A DNA stretch of 45,275 nt, from positions 1 to 45,275 of the IMG/VR virus record IMGVR_UViG_3300005541_000006; one strand, given 5' to 3'. Shown piece after piece: positions 31,703-37,256 of the stretch. Positions within the stretch are counted from its first letter, which is position 1, and every line of letters begins with the position of its first letter. The notes below the pieces were generated by a model that was given only the letters and a program-made list of their open reading frames with translations, was not told the DNA's origin and ran no database searches. The stretch comes from a virus. Position numbers and translations under genes: made by a program.

Positions 31703-31896
31703 GCCGCCTTTTGTGATTCCTTAAACTCGGCCACGGCTTTGATCACTTGGGACTTACAGAATGCAGCCAGCGCAGCCGAGAGTTCCTCCGCTTGCGCTGG
31801 GTCTTCGCATTCCGCCTTCTGCGAACAGAAGAAGTCAGCCGACTGATAGTTCCCGAGGTTTAACTTGAAGCTGAAAGAACGAGCTATTTCCATCAT
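31699..31896 (-). CDS. small hypothetical protein, 65 aa
   Basis: SD AGGAGATTGCC lies just upstream of the paired ATGs (31896/31893). The protein begins with a beta hairpin-like piece (FSFKLNLGNYQSADFF), then helices with three Cys. Small proteins of this form often sit between SSB-like and nuclease-like genes in phages. Function unknown. Confidence 0.65.
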   Translation of the reverse strand: MMEIARSFSFKLNLGNYQSADFFCSQKAECEDPAQAEELSAALAAFCKSQVIKAVAEFKESQKAA

Positions 31897-31905
31897 GGCA
31901 ATCTC

Positions 31906-32424
31906 CTAGAAGGGCACATCATCGTCTTGCAGCTGTTCACCGGGCGCAGGCTTACTGTCCTTCGTGCGATCTTGCACGCGCATGTAATTCTCGGGCACCA
32001 TCCGAGGCATTCCCTTGCCGAGCGGCACGATCGTTTCTACGTTGGCGTAGGTGGGTCCGTTGGGCTTCTGGTAGTGGATCACATTGATCTGGCAGTTGAC
32101 GCCGATAAGTTTCTCCAGATCGAAACCCTTAAGCTCCTCGGAGGTGAACTTTCTCCCGCGCCAGTTTTCGAGATCCTTGCGCAGGTTTGCCTTCTCATTT
32201 AGGGAGACGGTGTAGAAGCCGCTGACGATGAAGCGCTTGTCTTCATTTTCCGGGTCCGTCTCGGCGATCTGCCATACGATCCGGCACTTGTGCTGTTTCG
32301 TGCCGGGCTTGAATTTATTCTCGACTTCTCCCATGTCAACGATGTCGCAGCACACCGCCGGGTGTAATCCTTCAGGGGCGGGCGTGAAATCCTTGCCGCC
32401 GCTTTCAGTCGCAATCAAAGCCAT
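31906..32424 (-). CDS. single-stranded DNA-binding-like protein, 172 aa
   Basis: Begins with ALIATESGGKDFTPAPEGLH, followed by a beta-rich OB-fold-like core (HKCRIVWQIAET, RFIVSGFYTVSLNEKANLRK, GVNCQINVIHYQKPNGPTYA) and ends in the acidic tip DDDVPF, like the C-terminal tail by which SSBs recruit partner proteins. It is therefore a likely coating protein for replication or recombination intermediates. SD AAAAGGAGAGAGATAA (32440-32425) is strong. It is the best-identified replication protein here. Confidence 0.75.
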   Translation of the reverse strand: MALIATESGGKDFTPAPEGLHPAVCCDIVDMGEVENKFKPGTKQHKCRIVWQIAETDPENEDKRFIVSGFYTVSLNEKANLRKDLENWRGRKFTSEELKGFDLEKLIGVNCQINVIHYQKPNGPTYANVETIVPLGKGMPRMVPENYMRVQDRTKDSKPAPGEQLQDDDVPF

Positions 32425-32604
32425 TTATCTCTCTCCTTTTGAAAACGCTTTAAATTTCTCGTGGTACAAATACTCCGCCGCGTGCCGCAGCGTGCGCGCG
32501 CCGTCCCATTGACGCACTATCTCGCAGACTCTAGCGAGCGCGAGGCACAACTCGCGCGGCTCGGAATGGATGGCGCGATCGTGAATCGTCCCGATGGCGC
32601 TCAT
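32425..32604 (-). CDS. small hypothetical protein, 59 aa
   Basis: ATG 32604 overlaps the stop of the 69-residue gene upstream (ATGA) and the TAA at 32425 abuts the SSB-like ATG. The product is helical and charged (ELCLALARVCEIVRQWDGAR, then HAAEYLYHEKFKAFSKGER). Its last codons form the SD for SSB, so its translation and that of SSB are probably coupled. Confidence 0.6.
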   Translation of the reverse strand: MSAIGTIHDRAIHSEPRELCLALARVCEIVRQWDGARTLRHAAEYLYHEKFKAFSKGER

Positions 32605-32810
32605 CCGTTCTCCGACGCCTTGTGCATTTCTAGAATGTCGGGGCCGGTGGGCTCGAACGTGTAATCCTCGATAGCATTCCAGACGATTTCGGCAACTTGC
32701 TTCTCTTTGCTATTCGGAGCATCCCGTGCGGGCTGAAGTCCTAACTCGCGGGCAATCTTGCGGGCGATGTAATCCGCCAATTCCCGCTGTTCGCTGACAT
32801 TGATGGTCAT
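32601..32810 (-). CDS. small hypothetical protein, 69 aa
   Basis: A helical, charged protein (QRELADYIARKIARELGLQP; EKQVAEIVWNAIEDYTFEPT). It overlaps both neighbours by 4 bases. Proteins of this size and pattern occur in early operons of many phages; no role is assigned. Confidence 0.65.
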   Translation of the reverse strand: MTINVSEQRELADYIARKIARELGLQPARDAPNSKEKQVAEIVWNAIEDYTFEPTGPDILEMHKASENG

Positions 32811-33046
32811 GCTCTATCCCTTTCTTCAACCGGGCCGTATTTGAGTTGCGTTTCGCACGGAACGCAAATGTGGGCATACTCGCGCTTGATCTTCAATGGG
32901 TAGCCGGAACCAGGGAAGTATCGTCCACCGTCGCTGCCGAGCGGAGTTCCGCATCGCTCACAACAAAGCGGCAGCGGCCCCGCGAGCGCCTTGAGCGCAT
33001 CGAGCATCCCGTCGATCTCGCGCTTGAGTTGATCTTCCGTTTCCAT
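32807..33046 (-). CDS. zinc-ribbon protein, 79 aa; first gene of the leftward operon, predicted leaderless
   Basis: ATG 33046 is chosen, not the in-frame ATG at 33064, because a good promoter (-35 33076-33081, -10 33053-33058) would start transcription at 33046 itself; the upstream ATG lies inside the promoter. The N-terminus is helical (EDQLKREIDGMLDALKAL); CERC (residues 29-32) and CVPC (61-64) form a four-Cys zinc ribbon. No SD is present, consistent with a leaderless message. It may be a regulator of the early region. Confidence 0.65.
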   Translation of the reverse strand: METEDQLKREIDGMLDALKALAGPLPLCCERCGTPLGSDGGRYFPGSGYPLKIKREYAHICVPCETQLKYGPVEERDRA

Positions 33047-33052
33047 GAACCC

Positions 33053-33081
33053 AGTATGGGGCATGAAAGATAGTTTGTCAA
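33053..33081 (-). promoter_or_regulatory. leftward early promoter
   Basis: On the minus strand: TTGACA (33081-33076, perfect -35), 17-base spacer, CATACT (33058-33053, 4 of 6 to TATAAT). Seven bases past the -10 is 33046, the A of the start codon of the zinc-ribbon gene. Confidence 0.7.
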
Positions 33082-33093
33082 ACTATTTGACAA
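33070..33093. promoter_or_regulatory. overlapping palindromes between divergent promoters (operator candidate)
   Basis: Two perfect inverted repeats overlap here: ATAGTTTG-T-CAAACTAT (33070-33086) and TTGTCAAA-CTA-TTTGACAA (33075-33093). Together they cover both -35 boxes, so one dimeric protein bound here would block or set both promoters. ACTATTT also recurs as a direct repeat (33082-33088 and 33095-33101). Confidence 0.65.
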
Positions 33094-33115
33094 GACTATT
33101 TTCTTCCCGTATGAT
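33087..33115 (+). promoter_or_regulatory. rightward early promoter
   Basis: TTGACA (33087-33092, perfect -35), 17-base spacer, TATGAT (33110-33115, 5 of 6). The predicted +1 is 33122, which is the A of the ATG of the 41-residue zinc-finger gene. Confidence 0.8.
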
Positions 33116-33121
33116 CTAGGT

Positions 33122-33247
33122 ATGCCGAAACCGAAAGTCGGGCGCCCTCCCAAGATGACACCTTGCCCGTATTGTGATAGGCCGCTAAAAAGCCGGGAGT
33201 ACCAGACCCATGTGATGCGGTGTCCGAAAAGGAAGGTAGCAGCATGA
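33122..33247 (+). CDS. AT-hook plus C2HC zinc-finger protein, 41 aa; predicted leaderless
   Basis: ATG 33122 coincides with the predicted +1; no SD exists. The first 11 residues, MPKPKVGRPPK, have the GRP core and flanking basic residues of an AT-hook minor-groove binder. Residues 15-34 form a CX2CX11HX3C zinc finger (C15, C18, H30, C34). A basic tail follows. A 41-residue protein made only of two nucleic-acid-binding elements, first in the early operon and next to a palindromic operator, is a good candidate regulator, possibly autoregulatory; this is inference. The stop overlaps the next ATG (ATGA). Confidence 0.7.
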   Translation: MPKPKVGRPPKMTPCPYCDRPLKSREYQTHVMRCPKRKVAA

Positions 33248-33846
33248 TGCGCACAATCGACCTGGAATCGCTGGTACTGAAAAGCGGTAGCCACGCCTCG
33301 TTTAGCAAGGGGGCGTGCGTGATGGAGGCTGTCGCCTACGTTGCGGGAGAGCCGTGGAGCGATCACCCGCAGTGCGCGTGTCCTGTGCTCGGAGATTTTC
33401 TCCGAAACTGGAACGATAATCTGGACGACGCTACACGCCAGCGTCTCAAGCCTTACATCCCGCGATTGGTTGGCACTAACGATGGTAATTCTGAACTGCG
33501 TTCTTGGATGTGTATGGACTGGCTGACGCGCGAATGCGGACCCGCATTCATGGACCTGACCCCTGCGCTTCGTGCCAGCGCAGCGGCATTGCGAGCATTA
33601 CCTGAGATAGTGGATAAGGCTTCGTTAGGTAGGGCGACGAAAACAATTGAAGCCGCCCGGAAGAAATCGGACGCAGCCAGGGCCGCAGCCAGGGCCGCAG
33701 CCTGGGACGCAGCCTGGGCCGCAGCCTGGGACGCATTAAAGTCAACTGTTTCTAGGCTGCAAGGCTCGGCTTTCGCGCTGCTGGACCGGATGCTGGATTT
33801 GCCGAAAGTGCCTGCGCGCGACGAAGCGCCGGCAATAGCCGAATGA
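33244..33846 (+). CDS. conserved hypothetical protein with Ala/Trp/Arg tandem repeat, 200 aa
   Basis: ATG 33244 is preferred (overlap with the previous stop; SD GGAAGG at 33231-33236). The N-terminal 120 residues have the pattern KGACVMEAVAYVAGEPWSDH and QRLKPYIPRLVGTN, a family I recognise as widespread in bacteria and phages without known function. Residues 143-163 are a 4-residue repeat (DAAR, AAAR, AAAW, DAAW, AAAW) encoded by a 12-bp tandem repeat, likely a helical rod. The last 30 residues are ordinary. Confidence 0.7.
   Translation: MMRTIDLESLVLKSGSHASFSKGACVMEAVAYVAGEPWSDHPQCACPVLGDFLRNWNDNLDDATRQRLKPYIPRLVGTNDGNSELRSWMCMDWLTRECGPAFMDLTPALRASAAALRALPEIVDKASLGRATKTIEAARKKSDAARAAARAAAWDAAWAAAWDALKSTVSRLQGSAFALLDRMLDLPKVPARDEAPAIAE
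33670..33735 (+). repeat. 12-bp tandem repeat, about 5.5 copies, in coding sequence
   Basis: Units of the form G(A/C)CGCAGCC(A/T)GG begin at 33670, 33682, 33694, 33706, 33718 and (partial) 33730. The unit is four codons, so copy-number changes keep the frame. Variants at two positions alternate Asp/Ala and Arg/Trp. Confidence 0.9.
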
Positions 33847-34190
33847 CACGCGCCACGCTCCCCGCGCTTACAGAAGCGCAAGTCACGGAAGCCGTAATTG
33901 GCTGGCTGCGATCGCGCGGCTGGCGCTGCGAGCGCGTGCAGAGCGGGCTGTACGATTCAGCTAAGCTTGGCAAGAAAGTTCGCGTGGGGATTCCCGGAAT
34001 CGCCGATTGGAACTGCTTCAAGGGGCCGCGTTACTTCAAACTCGAGTTAAAGGCGCCGGGCAAGGAGCTTTCCTCAAAGCAGGCCGAGTACTTCGCCGCT
34101 TGCAAGCGCGACAAAATGAACATTATGTTCGCAGATAGTTTTGGCTCCTTTCTGGCAAAGTTAGGGACTTATATACATGAGTATAGTTGA
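33843..34190 (+). CDS. VRR-NUC domain nuclease, 115 aa
   Basis: VRR-NUC proteins are PD-(D/E)XK-type nucleases associated with structured DNA. The motifs are visible: E-rich helix TEAQVTEAVIGWLRSRGWRC, then VGIPGIADWNCF (the Asp of the PD motif) and YFKLELKAPGKELSSKQAEY (E-x-K and the Q motif). The length (115 aa) is that of stand-alone phage VRR-NUC proteins. ATG overlaps the upstream stop. The -35 box of the next promoter overlaps its own stop codon. Confidence 0.85.
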   Translation: MTRATLPALTEAQVTEAVIGWLRSRGWRCERVQSGLYDSAKLGKKVRVGIPGIADWNCFKGPRYFKLELKAPGKELSSKQAEYFAACKRDKMNIMFADSFGSFLAKLGTYIHEYS

Positions 34191-34215
34191 CATCCTCTCT
34201 GTACTCAGCTACAAT
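34187..34215 (+). promoter_or_regulatory. second rightward promoter, leaderless geometry
   Basis: TTGACA (34187-34192), 17-base spacer, TACAAT (34210-34215, 5 of 6). Seven bases past the -10 is 34222, the A of the next ATG. The sequence ATAGTTGACA (34183-34192) also resembles the palindrome half-site at 33070-33093. Confidence 0.8.
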
Positions 34216-34221
34216 TGAAGC

Positions 34222-34398
34222 ATGGAAAACGTATACTTGATTGGTTCCGAGGATGTGTCTAGGGCTGCGCAGTCCATGCGAAGCGCCGCTGATGAGATGA
34301 ATCGGGCGGCGGCGAGCATAGACGGTTCCTTGGATCGCTTCCAGCGCTTCATGGATGACTGGCTTCAACGCCTTGAGTCTGCGATGGAGAAGGCATAA
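34222..34398 (+). CDS. small helical phage protein, 58 aa; predicted leaderless
   Basis: The N-terminus MENVYLIGSEDVSRAAQSMR and the helical remainder (SAADEMNRAAASIDGSLDRF, then a Trp-containing amphipathic end) fit a recurrent type of small phage protein of unknown function. No SD lies upstream and the predicted +1 equals the A of ATG. TAA abuts the ATG of the following gene with no gap. Confidence 0.65.
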   Translation: MENVYLIGSEDVSRAAQSMRSAADEMNRAAASIDGSLDRFQRFMDDWLQRLESAMEKA

Positions 34399-34809
34399 AT
34401 GTCCAAATCCACCATCAGTACTTTCCGACTCTTCGAGTTGTTCCCCGACAACGAGACGGCGCGGCTGTATTTGGAGGAACGGCTGTGGCCGAATGGGACG
34501 CGCTGCCCCGACTGCCAGGGCGACCGGATCACCACTTGCAAGCGTGTCGGCTTTTACCACTGCAACGCCTGTAACTTTGACTTCACCATCCGAACCGGAA
34601 CCATTTTTGAACGGTCCAAGGTCCCGCTTCACAAGTGGGTCTATGCCATGTATCTGCTTGTGACCGCTCGCAAAGGCATCAGCTCGATGCAACTGGCGAA
34701 GGAGATCGGCGTTACTCAGAAAACCGCATGGTTCATCCTGGGACGTCTGCGAGAGGCTTGCAGTTCGCCCGACAACATTCCCCTTCCGATTGCCTTCGCC
34801 GGAGCCTAG
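34399..34809 (+). CDS. IS1595-type transposase N-terminal domain (zinc ribbon plus HTH), 136 aa
   Basis: The sequence reads as the DNA-binding half of IS1595/ISXO2-type transposases: zinc ribbon with C36, C39, C55 and C58, the signature IRTGTIFERSKVPLHKWVYA, then an HTH (ISSMQLAKEIGVTQKTAWFI, residues 94-113). The DDE catalytic domain that should follow is absent; the frame ends at TAG 34809. It is exactly packed between phage genes and I see no flanking inverted repeats, so it looks like a domesticated DNA-binding protein rather than an insertion remnant. Confidence 0.75.
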   Translation: MSKSTISTFRLFELFPDNETARLYLEERLWPNGTRCPDCQGDRITTCKRVGFYHCNACNFDFTIRTGTIFERSKVPLHKWVYAMYLLVTARKGISSMQLAKEIGVTQKTAWFILGRLREACSSPDNIPLPIAFAGA

Positions 34810-34811
34810 GG

Positions 34812-34958
34812 ATGAAGCGTCCACCAGACTTAGACACGATAGCTGATGTAGTCCTTCGCTACCGCCCGCCCGAAAAGGCCAAGGCGACAAAACAGCGCGA
34901 AAAACGGAGAGCCAAACGTGCTGCAAAGAAAGACTTTCGCGCCGCGCATCCCAACTGA
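34812..34958 (+). CDS. small basic protein, 48 aa
   Basis: ATG 34812 lies 2 bases after the previous stop. The protein has a short helical N-terminus (RPPDLDTIADVVLRYRPPEK) and a very basic Lys/Arg tail (KQREKRRAKRAAKKDFR) that should bind nucleic acid or be disordered. No known family. It overlaps a GTG-started frame (34918) by 41 bases. Confidence 0.55.
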   Translation: MKRPPDLDTIADVVLRYRPPEKAKATKQREKRRAKRAAKKDFRAAHPN

Positions 34959-35079
34959 AGACGAACTCGACGAAGTTCTAGTGCGCCTGTTTTTCTCAGA
35001 TAATCCAGCATGGGTAATCATCACGGGGCTGCGATACGACCGCGATAAATGGAAGCGCGGACTACAGGGAATTGAGTGA
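34918..35079 (+). CDS. hypothetical protein, 53 aa (GTG start)
   Basis: GTG 34918 has GGAGA at 34905-34909. The product is an ordinary globular-looking sequence (PTEDELDEVLVRLFFSDNPA, then WVIITGLRYDRDKWKRG), which argues for coding even though 41 bases overlap the upstream gene in another frame. Function unknown. Confidence 0.5.
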   Translation: MLQRKTFAPRIPTEDELDEVLVRLFFSDNPAWVIITGLRYDRDKWKRGLQGIE

Positions 35080-35115
35080 ATTGCGCGGGGCTGAACGCGG
35101 CGAGGAGGGGGAAGA

Positions 35116-35367
35116 ATGCGAGTGCAATGTAGAAAGTGCCATGTGAGGTACGGACATGCGGAAACTTGCCCAAAGTATCAAGAATTTAAGGGCCACGATC
35201 CGGTTCGGTTTACTCACCAGAACGAACGTGTTTGCGATTTCGCGCGACGCGATGTAAACGCTGGAATCCACAAGCACGTGATCGAGAACGAAGGCGGCGA
35301 CCCCGGAACCGTTATATGCGTGGCCTGCGGTCGCATTTGGTTCGCTACTGTCGAGGCACTCGCATGA
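35116..35367 (+). CDS. putative zinc-binding protein, 83 aa
   Basis: Strong SD GAGGAGG (35101-35107). The protein has CRKC (residues 5-8), a further Cys at 18, and CVAC near residue 70, separated by a His-containing middle (KHVIENEGGDPGTVICVACG). It may fold around one or two zinc ions. It belongs to the set of CxxC early proteins and is coupled by ATGA to the next frame. Confidence 0.65.
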   Translation: MRVQCRKCHVRYGHAETCPKYQEFKGHDPVRFTHQNERVCDFARRDVNAGIHKHVIENEGGDPGTVICVACGRIWFATVEALA

Positions 35368-35549
35368 ACCGCGAGTTCCTGCCCGCCATGCCCGCGCCGG
35401 CGCTGCCCAAGAAGCCGCCGTGCCCGCCGTGCTGGATTTGTGGTATACTCGAGTCGTTAACAATTCGGGGGTGCGGTGCCTCACACACCCGCCCCCAGCC
35501 TTGTGAGGGGGCATCATGCAACTATCGCGCGGCGCGCGCCGCCTTCTAG
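35364..35549 (+). CDS. doubtful small Cys/Pro-rich protein, 61 aa
   Basis: ATG 35364 overlaps the previous stop (ATGA) and the frame stays open to 35549, overlapping 34 bases of the winged-helix gene. The product is Pro/Cys-rich (PKKPPCPPCWICG). The second half covers a promoter-like box and the leader hairpins at 35441-35515, so that part may be non-coding regulatory DNA that happens to be open. Low confidence. Confidence 0.3.
   Translation: MNREFLPAMPAPALPKKPPCPPCWICGILESLTIRGCGASHTRPQPCEGASCNYRAARAAF
35441..35449 (+). promoter_or_regulatory. extended -10 promoter candidate
   Basis: TGG-TATACT fits the extended -10 form (TGnTATAAT, 5 of 6 in the hexamer). No -35 match is seen, which is tolerated for extended -10 promoters. 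+1 would be near 35456, just before the hairpins at 35467-35512. Confidence 0.4.
35467..35512 (+). promoter_or_regulatory. leader with mutually exclusive hairpins covering an SD
   Basis: Hairpin A: 35467-35478 pairs with 35486-35496 (11 pairs, C35474 bulged, 7-base loop). Hairpin B: GCCCCC (35491-35496) with GGGGGC (35507-35512). The shared C-run can pair with only one partner. The G-run of hairpin B is the SD (GAGGGGG, 35505-35511) of the gene at 35516, so B hides the SD and A frees it. Confidence 0.45.
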
Positions 35550-35929
35550 AAACCCTGCGCTGGTGGTTAGGGCGCTTCGGGGCAATCTTCCCAGGACAAC
35601 GCAAACTCGCCGCGGCGCTCGGCGTGAAGGCGACCCGGACTATCCAGCGCTGGCTTGCCGAACTCGCCGAAGCGGGCCTGGTAACGTGGAAACGCCGCGG
35701 CTATCGGCGCACGAATCTCTACCAGTTATCAGAGACTTGCACTCCGAAATGTCGCATCAATGTCGCATCAGTAGTAACCCGTAGTCTGAATATCCAGAGA
35801 CGTCAAGAATCTACTCCGTTGGTGCTGTTTGTGAGAACAGTACAGCGATTCTTCGCAAAAAAGGAACCGAAACCGAGAGAGGGACTGTACGACAGGCTCA
35901 AGAGGCAGCGCTATCCGGGGTTCGTATGA
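35516..35929 (+). CDS. winged-helix DNA-binding protein, possible replication initiator, 137 aa
   Basis: Residues 1-70 form a helix-turn-helix of MarR/HTH_36 style: helices around ARRLLETLRWWLGRFG, RKLAAALGVKATRTIQRWLA (recognition helix) and the wing LVTWKRRGYRRTNLYQL. The C-terminal 65 residues are basic and less ordered. In phages such short HTH proteins just upstream of a replication protein often act as O-like initiators. SD GAGGGGG (35505-35511). ATGA-coupled to the next gene. Confidence 0.65.
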   Translation: MQLSRGARRLLETLRWWLGRFGAIFPGQRKLAAALGVKATRTIQRWLAELAEAGLVTWKRRGYRRTNLYQLSETCTPKCRINVASVVTRSLNIQRRQESTPLVLFVRTVQRFFAKKEPKPREGLYDRLKRQRYPGFV

Positions 35930-36489
35930 TCGACAAAAAGGTAGCTGCGGCGCTCGCAGACAGGTTTTCGGGGCTCGACTGGTATCCTCGCGACGGCGTT
36001 GCTCAAATCGAGCTTATCCAGGCCGTGGAATCCGCTGAGAATGAGTTTATCGGCACTTACGTTGTCACCGAATGGATCAAGTACGAAACGGAATGCCCGA
36101 AGCCGGCGGAGATTCGGCGGCTTATTCAGGTCGAGAACCAGAAGCTTGCGGAGCGGCAAGAAGAAGAACGTCAAGAGGCGCTTTCGCGTCGCGGAGCGAA
36201 CTGTCCGGATTGCCATGACTTTGGGATTGTGGAATCGATCCGCGGCGCTCCCATTGAATCGATTTGCCGTTATTGCTCTTGTGCGGCTGGTCGCCGTCGC
36301 TCAGCTCGGGAAAGGGAGGAATCTACGAAATATCCATTGGAGCAAGATGCGGAGCCGAAACCTGAAGAAGTGAACGCTGCGCGTCAGAAGATACTGAAGC
36401 TAACAGGATCAAAGGCCCAACTCGCGGCGATGTTCCGCAAAACTACGCCGACGCGCATATTCGGCGATGACTACAACGGTGAGTTTTGA
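35926..36489 (+). CDS. putative replication accessory protein with zinc finger, 187 aa
   Basis: The N-terminal half is helical (AALADRFSGLDWYPRDGVAQ ... YVVTEWIKYETECPKPAEIR), like the N-terminal region of phage P/DnaT-type proteins. A four-Cys motif follows: CPDCHDFGIVES and CRYCSC (residues 93-128). The C-terminus is charged. No Walker A motif is present, so it is not a DnaC-like ATPase. Coupling to the winged-helix gene suggests an initiator plus helper pair for recruiting the host helicase; this is inference. Confidence 0.5.
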   Translation: MIDKKVAAALADRFSGLDWYPRDGVAQIELIQAVESAENEFIGTYVVTEWIKYETECPKPAEIRRLIQVENQKLAERQEEERQEALSRRGANCPDCHDFGIVESIRGAPIESICRYCSCAAGRRRSAREREESTKYPLEQDAEPKPEEVNAARQKILKLTGSKAQLAAMFRKTTPTRIFGDDYNGEF

Positions 36490-36634
36490 TCGCCGCGATT
36501 CGATTTGCGAATGGAGGGCAGGTAGCAGGGGTACAAGTCTTCGGACTTTGCTTCATCCCGCTCAGGCAGTCGGCGGCACTGCGAAGATTGCCATGCAAGA
36601 GAGCCTGCTTTCCATTGGCGAATGGAGGACGACA

Positions 36635-36724
36635 ATGAGCGATACATCCGCTGCTCTTACGCCCCGGCTATCTTGCGCCGTTGAGGTTCAGGCGGCGATC
36701 TCAGGAGAGGAGTGCTGCGCGTGA
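36635..36724 (+). CDS. 29-aa leader-type peptide, copy 1
   Basis: ATG 36635 has SD GGAGG (36624-36628). The peptide contains LTPR near its start and ends AISGEECCA. It is related to the 29-residue peptide at 38188. The codons for SGEE (TCAGGAGAGGAG) are the SD of the following gene, and GTGA overlap couples them. The 145 bases upstream (36490-36634) have no convincing gene; the frame can extend back to ATG 36467 inside the previous gene, and GCGAATGGAGG occurs twice (36507-36517, 36618-36628). Confidence 0.5.
   Translation: MSDTSAALTPRLSCAVEVQAAISGEECCA
36693..36713 (+). repeat. 21-bp exact repeat carrying an SD, copy 1
   Basis: Identical to 38246-38266. It encodes the AISGEE end of the 29-codon peptide and supplies GGAGAGGAG as ribosome-binding site for GTG 36721. 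A second shared block, TCTTACGCCCCG, lies upstream at 36655-36666 (partner 38205-38216). Confidence 0.9.
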
Positions 36725-37197
36725 GCCGATCAGGGTACAGCGACGACATAGATCAGTGGGATCTAATCAAGTGGCGCGGCCAGGTAGCTTCTGCGATTCG
36801 CGGGCGCCGCGGGCAGGAGATGTTGCGCGACCTTCTAGCCGCACTTGATTCGATGCCCGACAAGAGTCTAACCGTCCACGAACTGGAAACGCCCGAAGGT
36901 GAAGTATGCGCCTTGGGCGCGTTGGGGAAAGCTCGGGCGCTTGATATGCAAAAAGTCGATCCCGACGAACCTGAGGACGTAGCGGCCTTATTCGGAGTAG
37001 CTCATCAACTTGTTCAGGAAATCGTTTACGAGAACGACGAATGCGGAGGATACGGAGAGACGCCAGAACATCGCTGGAAACGGATGCGGAACTGGGTCGC
37101 GGGGCAGATTCGCGACATCCCGCAGACGACAACGGACGGCGCAATCGAGCCCGCGGGACGCAACGAAAAAGGCGAATCTAAGGGGGTAACGAAATGA
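36721..37197 (+). CDS. conserved phage hypothetical protein, 158 aa
   Basis: GTG 36721 overlaps the stop of the leader peptide (GTGA), with GGAGAGGAG upstream. The pattern RRGQEMLRDLLAALDSMPDK, GEVCALGALGKARAL and YGETPEHRWKRMRNWVAGQI is that of a common actinophage/proteophage family of unknown function. It is soluble, with a charged, disordered C-terminus. ATGA at 37194 couples it to a short following frame. Confidence 0.7.
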   Translation: MSRSGYSDDIDQWDLIKWRGQVASAIRGRRGQEMLRDLLAALDSMPDKSLTVHELETPEGEVCALGALGKARALDMQKVDPDEPEDVAALFGVAHQLVQEIVYENDECGGYGETPEHRWKRMRNWVAGQIRDIPQTTTDGAIEPAGRNEKGESKGVTK

Positions 37198-37256
37198 AAA
37201 ACGAAAGGTTGGATACACCCGCTGAGGAACGAATGACATGCGACACGTTACGTTAA
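37194..37256 (+). CDS. doubtful 20-aa peptide
   Basis: ATG 37194 overlaps the previous TGA and the frame stops at TAA 37256. The product (MKNERLDTPAEERMTCDTLR) is hydrophilic. It may be only a coupling frame between the 158-residue gene and the TM miniprotein at 37238. Confidence 0.25.
   Translation: MKNERLDTPAEERMTCDTLR

Noticed and set aside
33047-33064. Longer start (ATG 33064) for the leftward zinc-ribbon gene
   Set aside because: It lies upstream of the -10 box of the only good promoter, so it would not be in the message; no SD precedes it.
34399-34809. Recent insertion sequence
   Set aside because: No DDE domain, no terminal inverted repeats or target duplication seen; gene is exactly packed with its neighbours.
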